Notes under the pieces: model-generated
Told to the model about the DNA's origin: nothing
The model's database searches: none
Seen by the model: only the letters and a program-made list of their open reading frames with translations
Shown here: piece after piece, positions 1 to 12,900 of the stretch
Layout: the number at the start of each line of letters is the position of its first letter
How positions within the stretch are numbered: position 1 is the stretch's first letter
From: Latrodectus hesperus
Taxonomy: Eukaryota; Arthropoda; Arachnida; Araneae; Theridiidae
Assembly (NCBI GenBank): GCA_037975125.1
Contig: CM075853.1
Coordinates: forward strand, 76,361,609 to 76,425,608
Reading direction: 5' to 3'
DNA length: 64,000 nt
Position numbers and translations under genes: made by a program

Positions 1-276
1 ACACCTAGAGTATGTAAATGACTTTAGTTCGCAATAAATATTCACTGAGTGTACTTCTGTTAGGGATATTAGGAATTGAGTGGAACATTTTAGCAAATCA
101 CCAAGATTTATTCAAAATGTTTCAGTTTGAGTACGAAAATGTTTCTCTTTTTTTTATTATAAATCTATTTATCATAAGGTGCATTCTTTGGAAATAATGT
201 GCAAATGAAATTTTGTTGAAAATTTTCATATTTTATTAATATATATATATATATTTATTTATTTATTTTTTTTAAG

Positions 277-332
277 GAAAGAGATGCTCTTAAAGCTCAA
301 CTTGAAGAAATCAAGCAGGAACTTTGCAATAA
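277..332 (+). CDS. TMF1: TMF1 exon 1 of window
   Basis: The acceptor is a T-rich tract ending in AAG at 274-276 and the donor is AA|GTAATT. It encodes residues 1-18 of the visible protein (starting ERDALKAQLEEIKQEL), entered in phase 0 and left in phase 2. It corresponds to the segment just before the LLKEKDEQI-like motif of animal TMF1. Earlier exons are outside the window. Confidence 0.85.
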
Positions 333-3300
333 GTAATTACTGTTTAACACTTTTAAAATTATTCAAATATGAAATCTGTGATGTATATTATTTACTAATA
401 TCAAAATCATGTTAGAATTCCAGTTGCAGATGTTGAAGAAATCATTAGAGAGAAAGATCAACAAATCAAAGAATTGACTGAGGAAGGTATGATAAAAATT
501 ATATTCATAGCTCAGTTAAAAAAAAAAAAATCTGTTTTTAATTGTTAAGTTGAATATTTTTTGTTACATAATTTTTACCTTAAAAAAATTTTAATTAACA
601 TTTCTATATCTTGTGTTTTAGCATTCATTTGAGAATAAAAGAGGATGTAAAATGAAAAATCAAGCATATTAATTGTTCATTCTTTATTTCCTAACTTAAT
701 GCTTCCCAATGATTTTTTGTAATTAGTTATTGGTTTAAAATATTCTTTTAATTGCTGAAATTAATTATAATAATTGATAAAATATATATCTTTTCATTTT
801 CAAATGGTTAAATATCTCTATAATTTTTAGGTCAGAAGTTATCAAAAAAAGAGCTACAACATACAACTATCATTAAGAAACTTAGAGCAAAGCAAGAAGA
901 ACTGACTAAAACTTTGAACTCTCAGAAGTATGTTTGAAAACTTTCATATATGTATATACATGTATTTTTTAAATATATATACATATATTTTGTAATAAAT
1001 ATTTTGTCTTCCCATTTCATCACTCATTATGTTCAAGACATAACATATAGATGACATAATTTTCAAAGTTATGTCTTTTGGAAAGTATGTTGCATTCATG
1101 TGTTGAAGTTTCATAATCATATATGATTTATTTCTCAATTTATAGTAGTTTTAATTATGATACTTTGTCTATTGAAAGTGCATCACTTTTTAATGGGATA
1201 AAATATTGCTCATGGAAAGCTACTTTTCTTAAAATTCTTTCTTAGAAAAAAATTTAAAAAATGGTTTGCTGATTTTAAAGGCAGGAATACAAATACTAAT
1301 CATGCTGAGTCTTTTAACCATCAAATTTGGCATTTATTCCCAAAAACATAAAAATATCCTCAAAATAGATTTAGTTGATTATAAATTGATAATTGTATGG
1401 GAACCTAATTCCTTAAAGATACCCAAATACTTCATCATTTTTCAAGTTTGTGAGAAATTCGTGAAGTTAGATTATATTTAGGATAGGGTAGTTTCAAAAA
1501 AACCTAGCGCTATGATTAAAGATCTATTATATTATACATTAAAAAGAATGCCTTTATTTAAGGACACCTTTAGCTGAAGCAAAAGTCAGCACATATTTAA
1601 CAGGGATATTCTACAGCATTTGAAGTTCAAGTAAATGCTGACCCAGGTGTTAAAATGTTTGTGCTGAAAATGTCTCAGATGTACATAGAATATGTAATGA
1701 TAGTTTCTCCATATATTGACAACCCCAGAAAGTGTGCTCATCCAATACTTCCATTATGGTGAGCTGTCTCTTAAAGTAACAATGTCGTATAAAATGTCCC
1801 ATTGCTCTCCTTAAACAGCTTCTGTTGAGCTTTGATAACTCTTTTTGTCTTTTACTGACATGTACTATTTAATAACTTTGATGCCTTTGATCATTGGTAT
1901 TATATCAGTTCAAAGACTTTTCAGTAGGCACCTGAAATGCATGTCCTTTGAATCCGGCCGTAAAGTCCTTCCATCATGTCTCAAGTGCCATATGCTGCCG
2001 GCTTCCCCGCAGCATATTCTCGATTGCTTGGGGCTCACTTTAGAGGATGTTCACAACAGCCCTCTCTTGGTGCTTGCCTTTGCTAGGGTGCATGGAATAA
2101 TGGATTTGATCTAGCTGCCGCTAGATCCTGAAGGATTGGACACAACACAACAACATATCAGTTCAAAAATTATTTTCTTAAGAGATCAAAAACACTGCTT
2201 CTGATCAGTTCTTTTGAAATACCTAACACTGGTTCAGAACCTAAAAAATAGATTGTTGATCCAGCCCTTGTCAACTCATCAAATAATTCATTGCCAGGAA
2301 CACCAGAGTTCTTAGGAATACACATTCAAGTAAGGAAGTTATTGTTAGCTAATTTGCTCAGAATGTGCTAGCATTTCTTGACAACACAATTTAAGATAGT
2401 CATCTGTAATGCCAGTAATACAGCTTGACTATCTGAACAAATAATTATTCTTTTGCGAAAATAGTTTCTGTCAAAACATAATCTGCTGCACATAAAAATG
2501 GTTAAGACATCTGCTTGAAATACAGTTGTATGACAACTTTGTTCCATCAGCTAGACAACAAATACATTTGGCAACAAGTATTATTTTGGCTGATAACAAA
2601 ATTATTCCAATCTTCTTGTAAGAGAAATTCAATTGTATAAGGCTTGTCAGAAACATTTAATAGTCAGGTAATCAGTAGGTATAATAAAAGGATAACCAAT
2701 TACATCTGCTTTAATGTTTTTTTTCCCCAAGACAAAAATCTGGAGTATTCTTTCCACTTACCTGTATTTTTAAGCCTTTTCATGTAAATAATAGCTTCCA
2801 CTTCAATATGCATATAAAGAAGATGGAAATCAAGTAAAACCTCAAGTGTAGAAGTGGGAGTTTTCTCTTTTTAATACACCCAGTGGTAATTATACAATAC
2901 AACCTTAGATTCGTTTTTGATTTTAAGCAATCAGACCACTAAGTCATAATCAGTGATAGACAGATGGTCATATGTTAAATCAATGAATAGCTTTGGGATT
3001 TAAACCCCAAGTTTTTCCAAATGCAGTTCTATATTCCTAGATAGCCTTTTTTGCTCTTTGAATTGCGTGTTCCAACTTAAGTTCATGTCGTAAAATACTT
3101 CTTAGTATTTTATTTCTTTGGGGTAAGGTAATTCTTCACTGAAAAAGTTATCTTTTCCATATTAATATTCTTTTTCTTTGTGCAGGCAATCATAGTAGTT
3201 TTTGGAGGATTCATAGTAAAGTCTTCATTATAGCACCAAGTCTCAACATGTTTAAGGGAATTGGGTCATAAGAGGTAAATTTAGCAAGAGCTCATTTTGC

Positions 3301-6300
3301 CAAATTTACCTCTGATGATGATAACTAAATCATCTACATACCCTATTGCAGTTTTGCCAGTCTTGTTTAAAACTTTAGAAAGAAATCTGCAACACAGCAC
3401 CACAAGATGAAGGGAAAAACTTCTCTCTGTGGACAATCAGCTTTAACATGGGTCATCATGTTTTCTTCTAAAAATTAGGCATTGTCAAATTTGTTATTAA
3501 GAAGGTTTTTGATCCAGAAACAGAGATAGTGTCATTATTTCATTTTCTAACAAGAGATTGTAGAATTATCTCAATAGGTATCTTAATATCAAAAACATCT
3601 TCAGTATTTGAGAAAACAGCTAAAGCTAAAAGAAGTATTTTAAGCTATCTTAGCCGTAAAATAAGTTTACAAAATGAAGGATTGGTTGTAGATTGCACTG
3701 TCGATGTATTTATGTTGTTGACATGCATGTTAAGAATTAAAAAGGGGATCATCCACTGAGCAAACATCTCATATATCTATTAGCTTTTCATGTTTGAATT
3801 TAATTTTATGTTTGCTGACAGTCAAACTAATACTAATAATACATCTAAGAGTTAGATATCTATTTAAAGCAGTTTTAGCATTATGGAAAATATTTTTCAT
3901 GTAGTATATGACACTGGATAAAATATAGATACATTTCTTTAATCTACAGTCAAATTGGTAATTATCTTTATGGACAGCAACAAGTTAAAATAACTGAAAT
4001 CAAGAGTGTTAATAAGGTTGCGGCCACCATATTTTGAGAATGATACAATATTTTATTCCTTTTTTGGTTTTTGGAAGAATCTACAACAATGATCATTACT
4101 GTATATCATTATTTGTGCACTTGAAAAAAAATTTTTTTTTCCAATCTGAAATGAAAAAAAGTGAGCTAACACCAAGACAGCTTAGTTTCATAAATAATTC
4201 ATTTCATTGAAAAAAATTGTACAAAATGTACTTTGAATTGCTTCTTTATCTTCCCTGGACCTTGGTTCCAGTGATTGTTATGCTTTTTCAGATCTGAAAA
4301 GAAAGTTACTGGCAAAGAGAAAATGATTACCAATGAACCGTATGAAAAAATGATTACTAAAATTGAAGTCTAATTTGATGGCAGTTGATTAAATTCTTCT
4401 TTGTGGGCAATAAAACTAAACTAATTGATTAAAAAAAACTAATTGGCTAGTATGTTTTCCATAGATGAATCCAATAAAAGACACTTAGCACAATATAAAA
4501 ATGAAGGTATTGTAAAGATTTCGGAGAAAGGTAAATAAAGATTTTGTATCACCTCCATGAATAATTGAAATATTGGGAAATTGTTTTCTACAAAAGCAAA
4601 AAAGAATCCTAGATTTCCTTCTTAATAATCTTATTGATTCCATATATTACTTTTATTTAAAGAAAACCATAACTTTTATTAAAACTCGTTAGCATTCAAC
4701 AAGCTATATAGTCTGATTTAGTTTTTAAACTGCATAAAATAGGCACTTATTTATTGAAAGATTTCGTGAATAAAATCCTATTCACTTTTCTTTGCAAGGT
4801 TTTTTTCATACCCTGCAACAAATATAAATCAGGCAATCATTTCTTTGTCTTTAATTTATAACCTAATAATGCATATAAGTGCAATTTATAATACTTCAAT
4901 GAGAGTGCAGTCAGGAATAATATTTATATCATATTAGTTACGTGATAAGGCTATTATTCATAACTCTGTCTTGAATATCAATAAGATATTTTGTAGACAT
5001 GCATTGTGGCTAATAGATTCTTCCCTTTTGAAATAACAATCTTCTCTAATAAAAAAGAAACATTAATTACATTTTTAGACTATTGTAAAAATTTGATAAA
5101 AATTGTTAAATATTTGTATAAGAGTTTAATAAAAATCAAGTTGTCTTATCTCTTCTTGAATCAGGTTTATGACTTTATAATTTCATGAAAATTTTTTATA
5201 AAATATGATCCTATGTATAAAGCACCATAATAAGTTTTCTGAATTTTAATAACTTTAATAATCATGGAATTTAACATTTGATTGTATAAAAAATGTCTGT
5301 AGAGTTTTGAGATTTACATTACATTATATAATTCTTCAATTTGCTGAAAAAAAGTGCATGTGTAAGTTCTGAATTTATGAATCCATTGACTTTATAAATA
5401 TTAAACATTTTTGGTTGTTAAAACTTTAACTGAGCTTGTAAGAGTATTTTTAAAGTTAGTCAAATGGAAAATATATTAAATGTTTAAATAAAAATTCCTT
5501 TTAAATCATAATATATTTGCATTATATATGCATCTTTAAAGTTTGTAATATAGAAAACTCTAATAGAAAATTTTATGACTGTATTTTTAAATTAGCTGTT
5601 AATAATTTAACTATTTTTGGAAAAAGAAACTAACTTAAATATATAAACCATGCAGATTTCATTCATTTATATTTTATAAGAGTTAATTTCAATAATTTTG
5701 TTACAATATATCTTTATTGTTTTGTAATAAAACTTATTTAATTAGGGAGGAATTATCTGACAGTACCAAAGAAGTTGAGCGATTAAGAAAATCTATTAGT
5801 GCAAAAGAAGATCAAGAAAAAAAGCATATTGGTAAAATTCCATTTTATTAATTTTAATCACAAATTTTAGTGTACATATTACTCCATTATGGATTCAGAT
5901 TTTTTTGCCAATTTGGAATTCTAATTTTAAACAGTTGCTGCTATGTTCTTATGTTAGAATTTTTCTCTTATGTGATTTGTTTAATGATGAATTCAAAGAA
6001 ATATGCATTTGATTCCTTTTACTCAACAGAAAATTTGCAATTTATTTGCATTAATCTCAAGAGTGTATGAAATATTTATATTTTATATTATATGAATTTA
6101 TAAAAAGTATAATTTAAAAATCTTTTTTATAAATTTGAATTAGATAAATGTTATAATTGTATAATTTATTTTATAAAATAAAGCTATATAAATTATTTAA
6201 ATTTTTTCAATAAACAAAAAACTCTTGTAGATTGTTCCTAAATGTCTTCAATTTCATTGATTTCACTGGATCTACCTAGTCTAAAAATTAACTGAATTCA

Positions 6301-6820
6301 TTTTAAACTAAAGACTTAATTTTTAAATTTTGTGAAAACAAATTTATTTTCATCAACTTTCAAATTTCCTTTGATATTATTTTTTTAATGTATAGTATAG
6401 CATTGTTAATTTCTTATTGTTTATTGTCAATAATAATTAAAAAAAATGAATGCTGTTGATTGCTAAAAAAATTATTATAATTAGGAGATTATATGTTTAG
6501 TCCTCTTGTTAATTTTGTAAAGGGAATTTTTATTTTGGTGCAGTGTGAATATTAGATATCTCTGTGTTCATTTAATGTTGCATTGCACAAAATTGTTCCT
6601 ATCTTTATAGTACTCTTCTGTGAATGTGTTAACTTTTTCAATATAGGAGAAATGTTACAATTGTACATTATTTTTGTTCTTATTATTTTTGATTATATTT
6701 TTACAAGTATTTTTTTATTTTTATGAAATATACTAGATGTTATAAGGGATTTGTCTAATTCAGTGAAGAAATTGGAAAAAGAAGTATCAAGCTTTAAGGT
6801 ATTGTATATTATTATAATAG

Positions 6821-6918
<98 letters not shown>

Positions 6919-9900
6919 CCAATTTATAAAATTTGTTTTTAAGCTACTGTATTTTTAGTTCAATAATGAAATCATTTCTGGTGTCCATTATATTAAGAGA
7001 TGAATAAAATTAAATATTTAAAATCCAATTTAAATTTAATAAATGAAGGTTAAAGTTATGGAGAGAATACAAAACAGTGAAAGTTCTTTTTATTATGACA
7101 TTCCAATTGTCTTTAAATGCTTTGTGATCTACCTAGTTAAATAATCAAATAAGTTAGAGTTTTCTGTTTGATTTTAGGGATTTGGATACAATGCAAGTTT
7201 CATAGCTGATTGATTGCATTATCTTGTTTTAAAAAAAATGTCATACCGGGGAATTGCATTGTTGCAATTTCTTCTATAAAGAAAAAATTTTTTTGCATCA
7301 ATTGTTTCCCTTCAGCTTCCATGTACAGTTCTCTGGTGAGAATGTCACCTCCTCTTTGAAATTAGTTTACTAATATAAGGAATTTATGCCATCTATATGT
7401 ATCAAGTATTCATTATTCACTGTTACCGTGTGAATTGGTTGAGTGATAGTTCACACCATTTCACTGATCAACTAATATTTAGTGCACTTAATAATCATTC
7501 ATTTTTATCCTGTTGTTGTTCATGACAACTATTGTCACCAAGTATTTGTACTAGAATCATTACATTCCTGATGGAACATTGACATCTTTCTATTTAAAAA
7601 ATCAAATTTCTTGAATAAAGTTACCCACATTATATACCAGCCATCTATAATTCTGACTAATCAATCCATTAATAGTACTTCACTTTGACCATTTTGTTTT
7701 CAACTGTGATCATCTTAAGAAAGGATGTTTATGCATCTTTGTCATATATTTACAGATTTATTCTTATTAATCCTGATTTATCTACATAATCTGATATATG
7801 TATATATATGTGGTGCAAAATGTCTTAATAATTTTACAATTTAACTTCAGTGTAATTATAAAGCAATTCAAAGTTTTTAGTTCAATTTATATAAGAAATA
7901 AAATTTTATTCACTCCATTTCTTTTGTTTATATTTTCCATATTGAATAACATATTTAAAAAAAATAATTTGAGCTGTGTAATGATTAATCTGTTAATTTG
8001 CAGTCACTAAAAGTTGATTAATAGAAACTTGTAAAGAGAATTTAAAAATATGATAAAAGTATATGACTAAAGTTTTTTCTTACTGTTGAAATACTAAACT
8101 GAACATCTTCCATTCCTATCACTTTAACTTTAGTAGTTAAGAAATTCCATGATCAAATATGACTACATTTGAATATAATTTTTAAATAAAACTGAATCCT
8201 TTCCCTCACTACCACACACTCATTAAAAATTATTTATATCTATTTTAATATTTAAATTAAAAAACTTTTCAAGGCTTCCAAAATTTTAGTTTACAACTTG
8301 CACAATAAAAATCATTCACATGAAGTATTTTATCTGCCATTTTCTAATATTTTGATTAAGGAAAGAAAAGAATTATTGATAAATCTACTCATAAATAATT
8401 TTATCTAAGACCACTTTTAAACTTCTTTATTGTAAATGCAGTCAAGTGGAAAAAATACATTCATCAGACAAAAGATTAGGACCAATTGTGTTAATATAAC
8501 TTGAGATTAATATAACATTTGATGTACTGAAACAATATTAAATATTTTTTCATCCAATATCCGACTGTAAATATTAAAACTATAATGGAGTTTTTAAATT
8601 AATTTGTCCTTTACCATTTTTTTCAACCTCTAACTCTTTAAATAGAATCTGCTCTAGTATATATAGGTTGTGTCCTTTAATTCAATAGTGCATAGGTTAA
8701 AATCCTTTTTCTCTTGGATTTTAACCCAATTTAGGTTTAGGATATTCACATTGGTTCAGAATCCACTTAAATGAAGTTTGTAAAAAATGACAATTGCTTG
8801 ACAAACAAATCAAACCTATAATGTCTGGAAAATTGCTGTACATATCTCTCAAATAAGTTTTAATAATATTCATTTTAGCACATGTAGTCAAAAGTTAAAA
8901 TGATATTTTTTCTGAAAATAATTTTGTGAAGTGTTATGTTTTCTTCTATATAAATATTTGAAATTATTTGACATTACTTGAATGTTATGAATGTTTAATA
9001 ATAAAATACATACCATATTTCATAACAGAGAAAATTAAAGTTAAATTATTATTTAATTCTGAATTTCCTCTATTTGTTAAATATTTTACAATAAATTTGA
9101 TATATATATAACATCCTATTAAAATATATGTGTGTGGTTACTTTTAAAATGAAATATTATTTAATTCATAATTATTGATAATTTTATTAATAGTAAAAAG
9201 GTAATAAACCTAGATTATTTATATTGTTTACAGAACCCAGTGCCACATGTGATAAAATAATTCTTCTTTGTTATAGAAAAACTACATTAAAATCCTTATA
9301 ATGTTTTAAAATTTTTCTGATAATTATATTATTTATATTTAGAAATAATAATAAGACTCATTTGTGCCCCATTTTCTTATCACAATTTATGTGTCAATAA
9401 CATTGACTACCAGTTGTTCTTTGTTCCTTTATTTACAGAGTGATCTTGAAGATAGCAGAGAAAAAGAACTCAGTTTGAAGAAATCACTTGATGGTACTTA
9501 TAAGTATGTATTTATAATAATGTTTTATTAGCTGCAGTTGCCATGCTATTTTAATCAAATTTCATTTTACAAATTTTTCTATTTCTTTTAAAATAGAGAT
9601 CTTACAGAGTTAAGAAAATCTTATGCATCTAAAGAAATTGAAGTTCAGGTACAGTTAATTTATATTCTGTGAGAGCTTATATTTTTCAACATTTCTAATT
9701 TAAGTTGAAAAAATTAATTTGAAATTAATTTAATTATAAACAAAATTCAGTAAGGATTTTACTTTTTTTGAAGCAAAATTTTGCATTCCCTACATTGTAT
9801 TAGAAAATAGAATTATTTTACATATCTACAGTTTAAGTAATATAATAGACTAATAAATTTTTAGTTCAGTAGGATTGTGAAAAAATATGTAGAAAATTTT

Positions 9901-12900
9901 GTTAAATGTAAATGAAAACATTATTAATATATATTATAGATTAAGGTAAAATCTTGATTTTTATACTCCAATTAAAAATTTTTAAACCTGTGGTAGAAAA
10001 ATCATCAAAATTTTAATGATTTTATTGATATCAAATAAAGTTGCTCTGTAAATTAATTAAATCTTTAAATTATTTTAATGCTTTCAATGTAATACTTAAA
10101 GGTAATTTTATTTTAGGACAAATGAAATATTTATTAAAGATAATGAGTACTGATGAATATTTAGATGATCTTATCTTATATCATAGATTTAATGCCATTT
10201 TCTAAATGCATAAACTTTATTTGTGTTTTTTGTTGTTGTTGTGTGACAGTTACAAAAAGGAAAAAAAAAGACAAGTCATATGTGACCAAAGGCATGGAGA
10301 ACTGCCCTGGACAAATCTTCAGCTTTTTTCATATAAAGGGTGTCATGGCAGCAGTTAGGGTCGATGCTGAAGAGGGTGGCGGCAACAGAGATGCCTCGAA
10401 TCCCCTGGAACTCCTGTATAGTGCCTGCATTCAGTGTATGTTCTAGATCAATCGGGCATGATTTTCATACCCCTCATGTGCCCAGTCCACATTTTGCTGA
10501 TGGTAGAGGTGATACTATGGTCAGGGTTTGCTCCAGTAGGCCCATTTTTTCTGTAGTCCCCCACTGAGCTAATGCATTGCGACGACATTTGCATCAAAGC
10601 AAGTGATACTCATAGGAGCCTTCATCATACCTTTTCATTTCCTTTGATGTTAATATGTGCAGGTACTCATTGGATGGTGCATGTTTTCTCGCTTGCAACT
10701 ATTGTCGACAGAAATGCATTTATGTCTTGGGCAAGTCTCGTTTTACGTCCTTTAATGGCCTCCAGAGCAGATTTACAGTCAGATAATATGTTGATGCTAT
10801 TCAAGGGAACTGACTATGTGAGATAAAGGGTGAGAGCTGCCTTTATGGCAATCAATTCACTAGTGAAGTTGGAAGCAATTTTTCTAGTTGCAACCCGATG
10901 TTTGAAGAATGATTGGTCTGGAATGATAAGGAAAATGCCTGAACCTACCCTGTCACATTCTAAGTTGGAAGAGATGTCAGTGTAAGCGGTGAAAAGGTGT
11001 GGTTTAGAAAGCTTGGTAATAGTTTCCACACCTTTTCTCCGAATGGTTTCTTCCTGTTCACTTTTTGAACACGATTCCAGCATGTCTAAATTGATCTTAA
11101 TGTTAGATGATGGTTCGACAGAAAAAGGTGGTTCTTCAATAATGTCAAGGCATGTGTGGTTCTGACTGATGCTGTTTCTGATCTCTGTCGTATTGAAGCG
11201 TGATCTTTTTAACTTATCCCTGTTGGTTCAGGCACGAAAAGTGATATTTGAAATATGTTTCTGGTTGTTGCGCCTGATTTTGTTGGTGAATTTAATGGTG
11301 GTCAGTTTTCGTCTGCTTTCAAGTGGTGTGAGACCGCATTCAGTCTCAGCACGCATGTTATTAGTTGAGGAAAAGGCACCTATGATGAGTTTGGCTGCTC
11401 TGTATTGAACAGTGTCAAGTTTTTCTAGAGGAGTTCAAGTTCAAGAGGAGGATGCTGGAGCCCATATTGGGATGCTGCATATTCTAGAACTGGTCTAATA
11501 AGTGCAATATAAGTGTTTAGGAGGGTTTTTCAACCTGGTCTGGAACCCCATGTTGAACCACATAATTTTCTGAGAATATTTAGCTTTTTTAATGCTCTGA
11601 GTGAGGTTCTTTCAGTATGTTTGGTGAATCTCAGCGCAGTATCCAACGTATAAGACCAAGATATTTAGGATTGGAAATTTTGTTGATGGACAAGTTGAAG
11701 ATCTCTTTACCAGCACGTTTTCTTATTTCTTTCTAAGATAAAAAAGTTTTGTAGGGAACAGAAAACTGTTTAAAATCAATTAGTTATAAATTCATTCTCA
11801 AAGTAATGAAAGAACAATTCAATATCAAAAAAACTTTATACTTGTTTTACTGTCTAATAAAATATACTCAGCATAAAAGTAAAAAATTTATATAATTTTA
11901 AATAAATCTAATCATTGTATTTATTAATTTAAGTTATTGTATTTACATTTTCTAAAATATATTACTTTTCTAATTATTTATAAAGAATTATTAAGTGAAA
12001 AATATAATTTTTTGGTTATTTTTATATGAATGACCAATATTGAAGCATTCTGATTGTCAAATATGATATCTCTTATTATTGCTGTTATATAGTGTATAGA
12101 TAAAACAATGCATTCAGTATTCACGAAATAATATTTCTAAAAATATCATTTTTCCTTCATTCAAAATTTTATGAATAAGCTCAATATTTCCATATTCCTG
12201 ATACAGCTTTTTTTAAGGTTATTTCAGTTTGACTTTAGATTTTTGTAATTCTTTATTGACTTATTGTTCAATATTACTGACTGATTTGATGCTATTTTCA
12301 CATAAGAAAAATTAACTCCTAAATTGAGAAGCAGTTTAATATATAGTTATTCAATAGGACAGGATGTTTATACTTCTATATTATGAAATGTAAACTTAAT
12401 AATAAAAAAAATCACTTTGCTTCATTTTTATTTTGACACTTCTTAGTGGAAAATTTAACAGTTGAAGTTGCTGTAAGACTTCACCATAAGAAATAATTGC
12501 CTTCCACAATCACCATTATTAGATAGCCTGCCTTATTCAGTTGCTGAAAGATGGAAACTCAGAACACTTTCAAATACCCATGTCTATTGATATGCATGTA
12601 GAAAGCATAAGTGCCACATTTATTTTCCATTGTTTAATAGTGGCACTGTGATTAGACCTGGGACTTTCCACTTTGAACAGCACTGTTTTTACTACTTGCA
12701 TGATTTTAATTTTTTGTGAACCTTAATTCACTTTTATTTACTATATTTTTATTCATATAAACTTAATTTTATTTTTTTATATATTGCTTCTTGGCCTTGC
12801 CAACATTGGAAATCTGTTTTTTTTATTTTAATAATAGTATTTTAACTATATACTATTGATTATTAAGTTTAATTTTATTCATACTAAATATAAATATTTT

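Larger units (their letters stand above)
1465..3860 (-). mobile_element. Jockey/I-like LINE, 3' part, antisense in TMF1 intron 3
   Basis: Read on the - strand, this segment matches, nearly base for base in stretches, the 3' half of the full-length LINE at 49045-54626. It includes the reverse transcriptase core (a YVDDL motif encoded near 3325-3345, followed by a stretch reading VIIIRGKFGK), the RT thumb, the RNase H region and the 3' tail. It is riddled with stops and small indels, so it is a dead copy. The right (5') boundary is blurred; similarity is clear to about 3790 and weak to 3860. A younger 240-bp LINE copy interrupts it at 1915-2154. The frame at 3529-3759 (+) is only an antisense shadow of the RT region. 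Confidence 0.8.

Noticed and set aside
3529..3759. 76-codon + strand frame
   Set aside because: It overlaps the antisense LINE reverse transcriptase region and has no independent similarity.
10165..10826. + strand frames over the LINE fragment in TMF1 intron 7
   Set aside because: The - strand carries the RNase H and tail motifs; the + strand frames are shadows.
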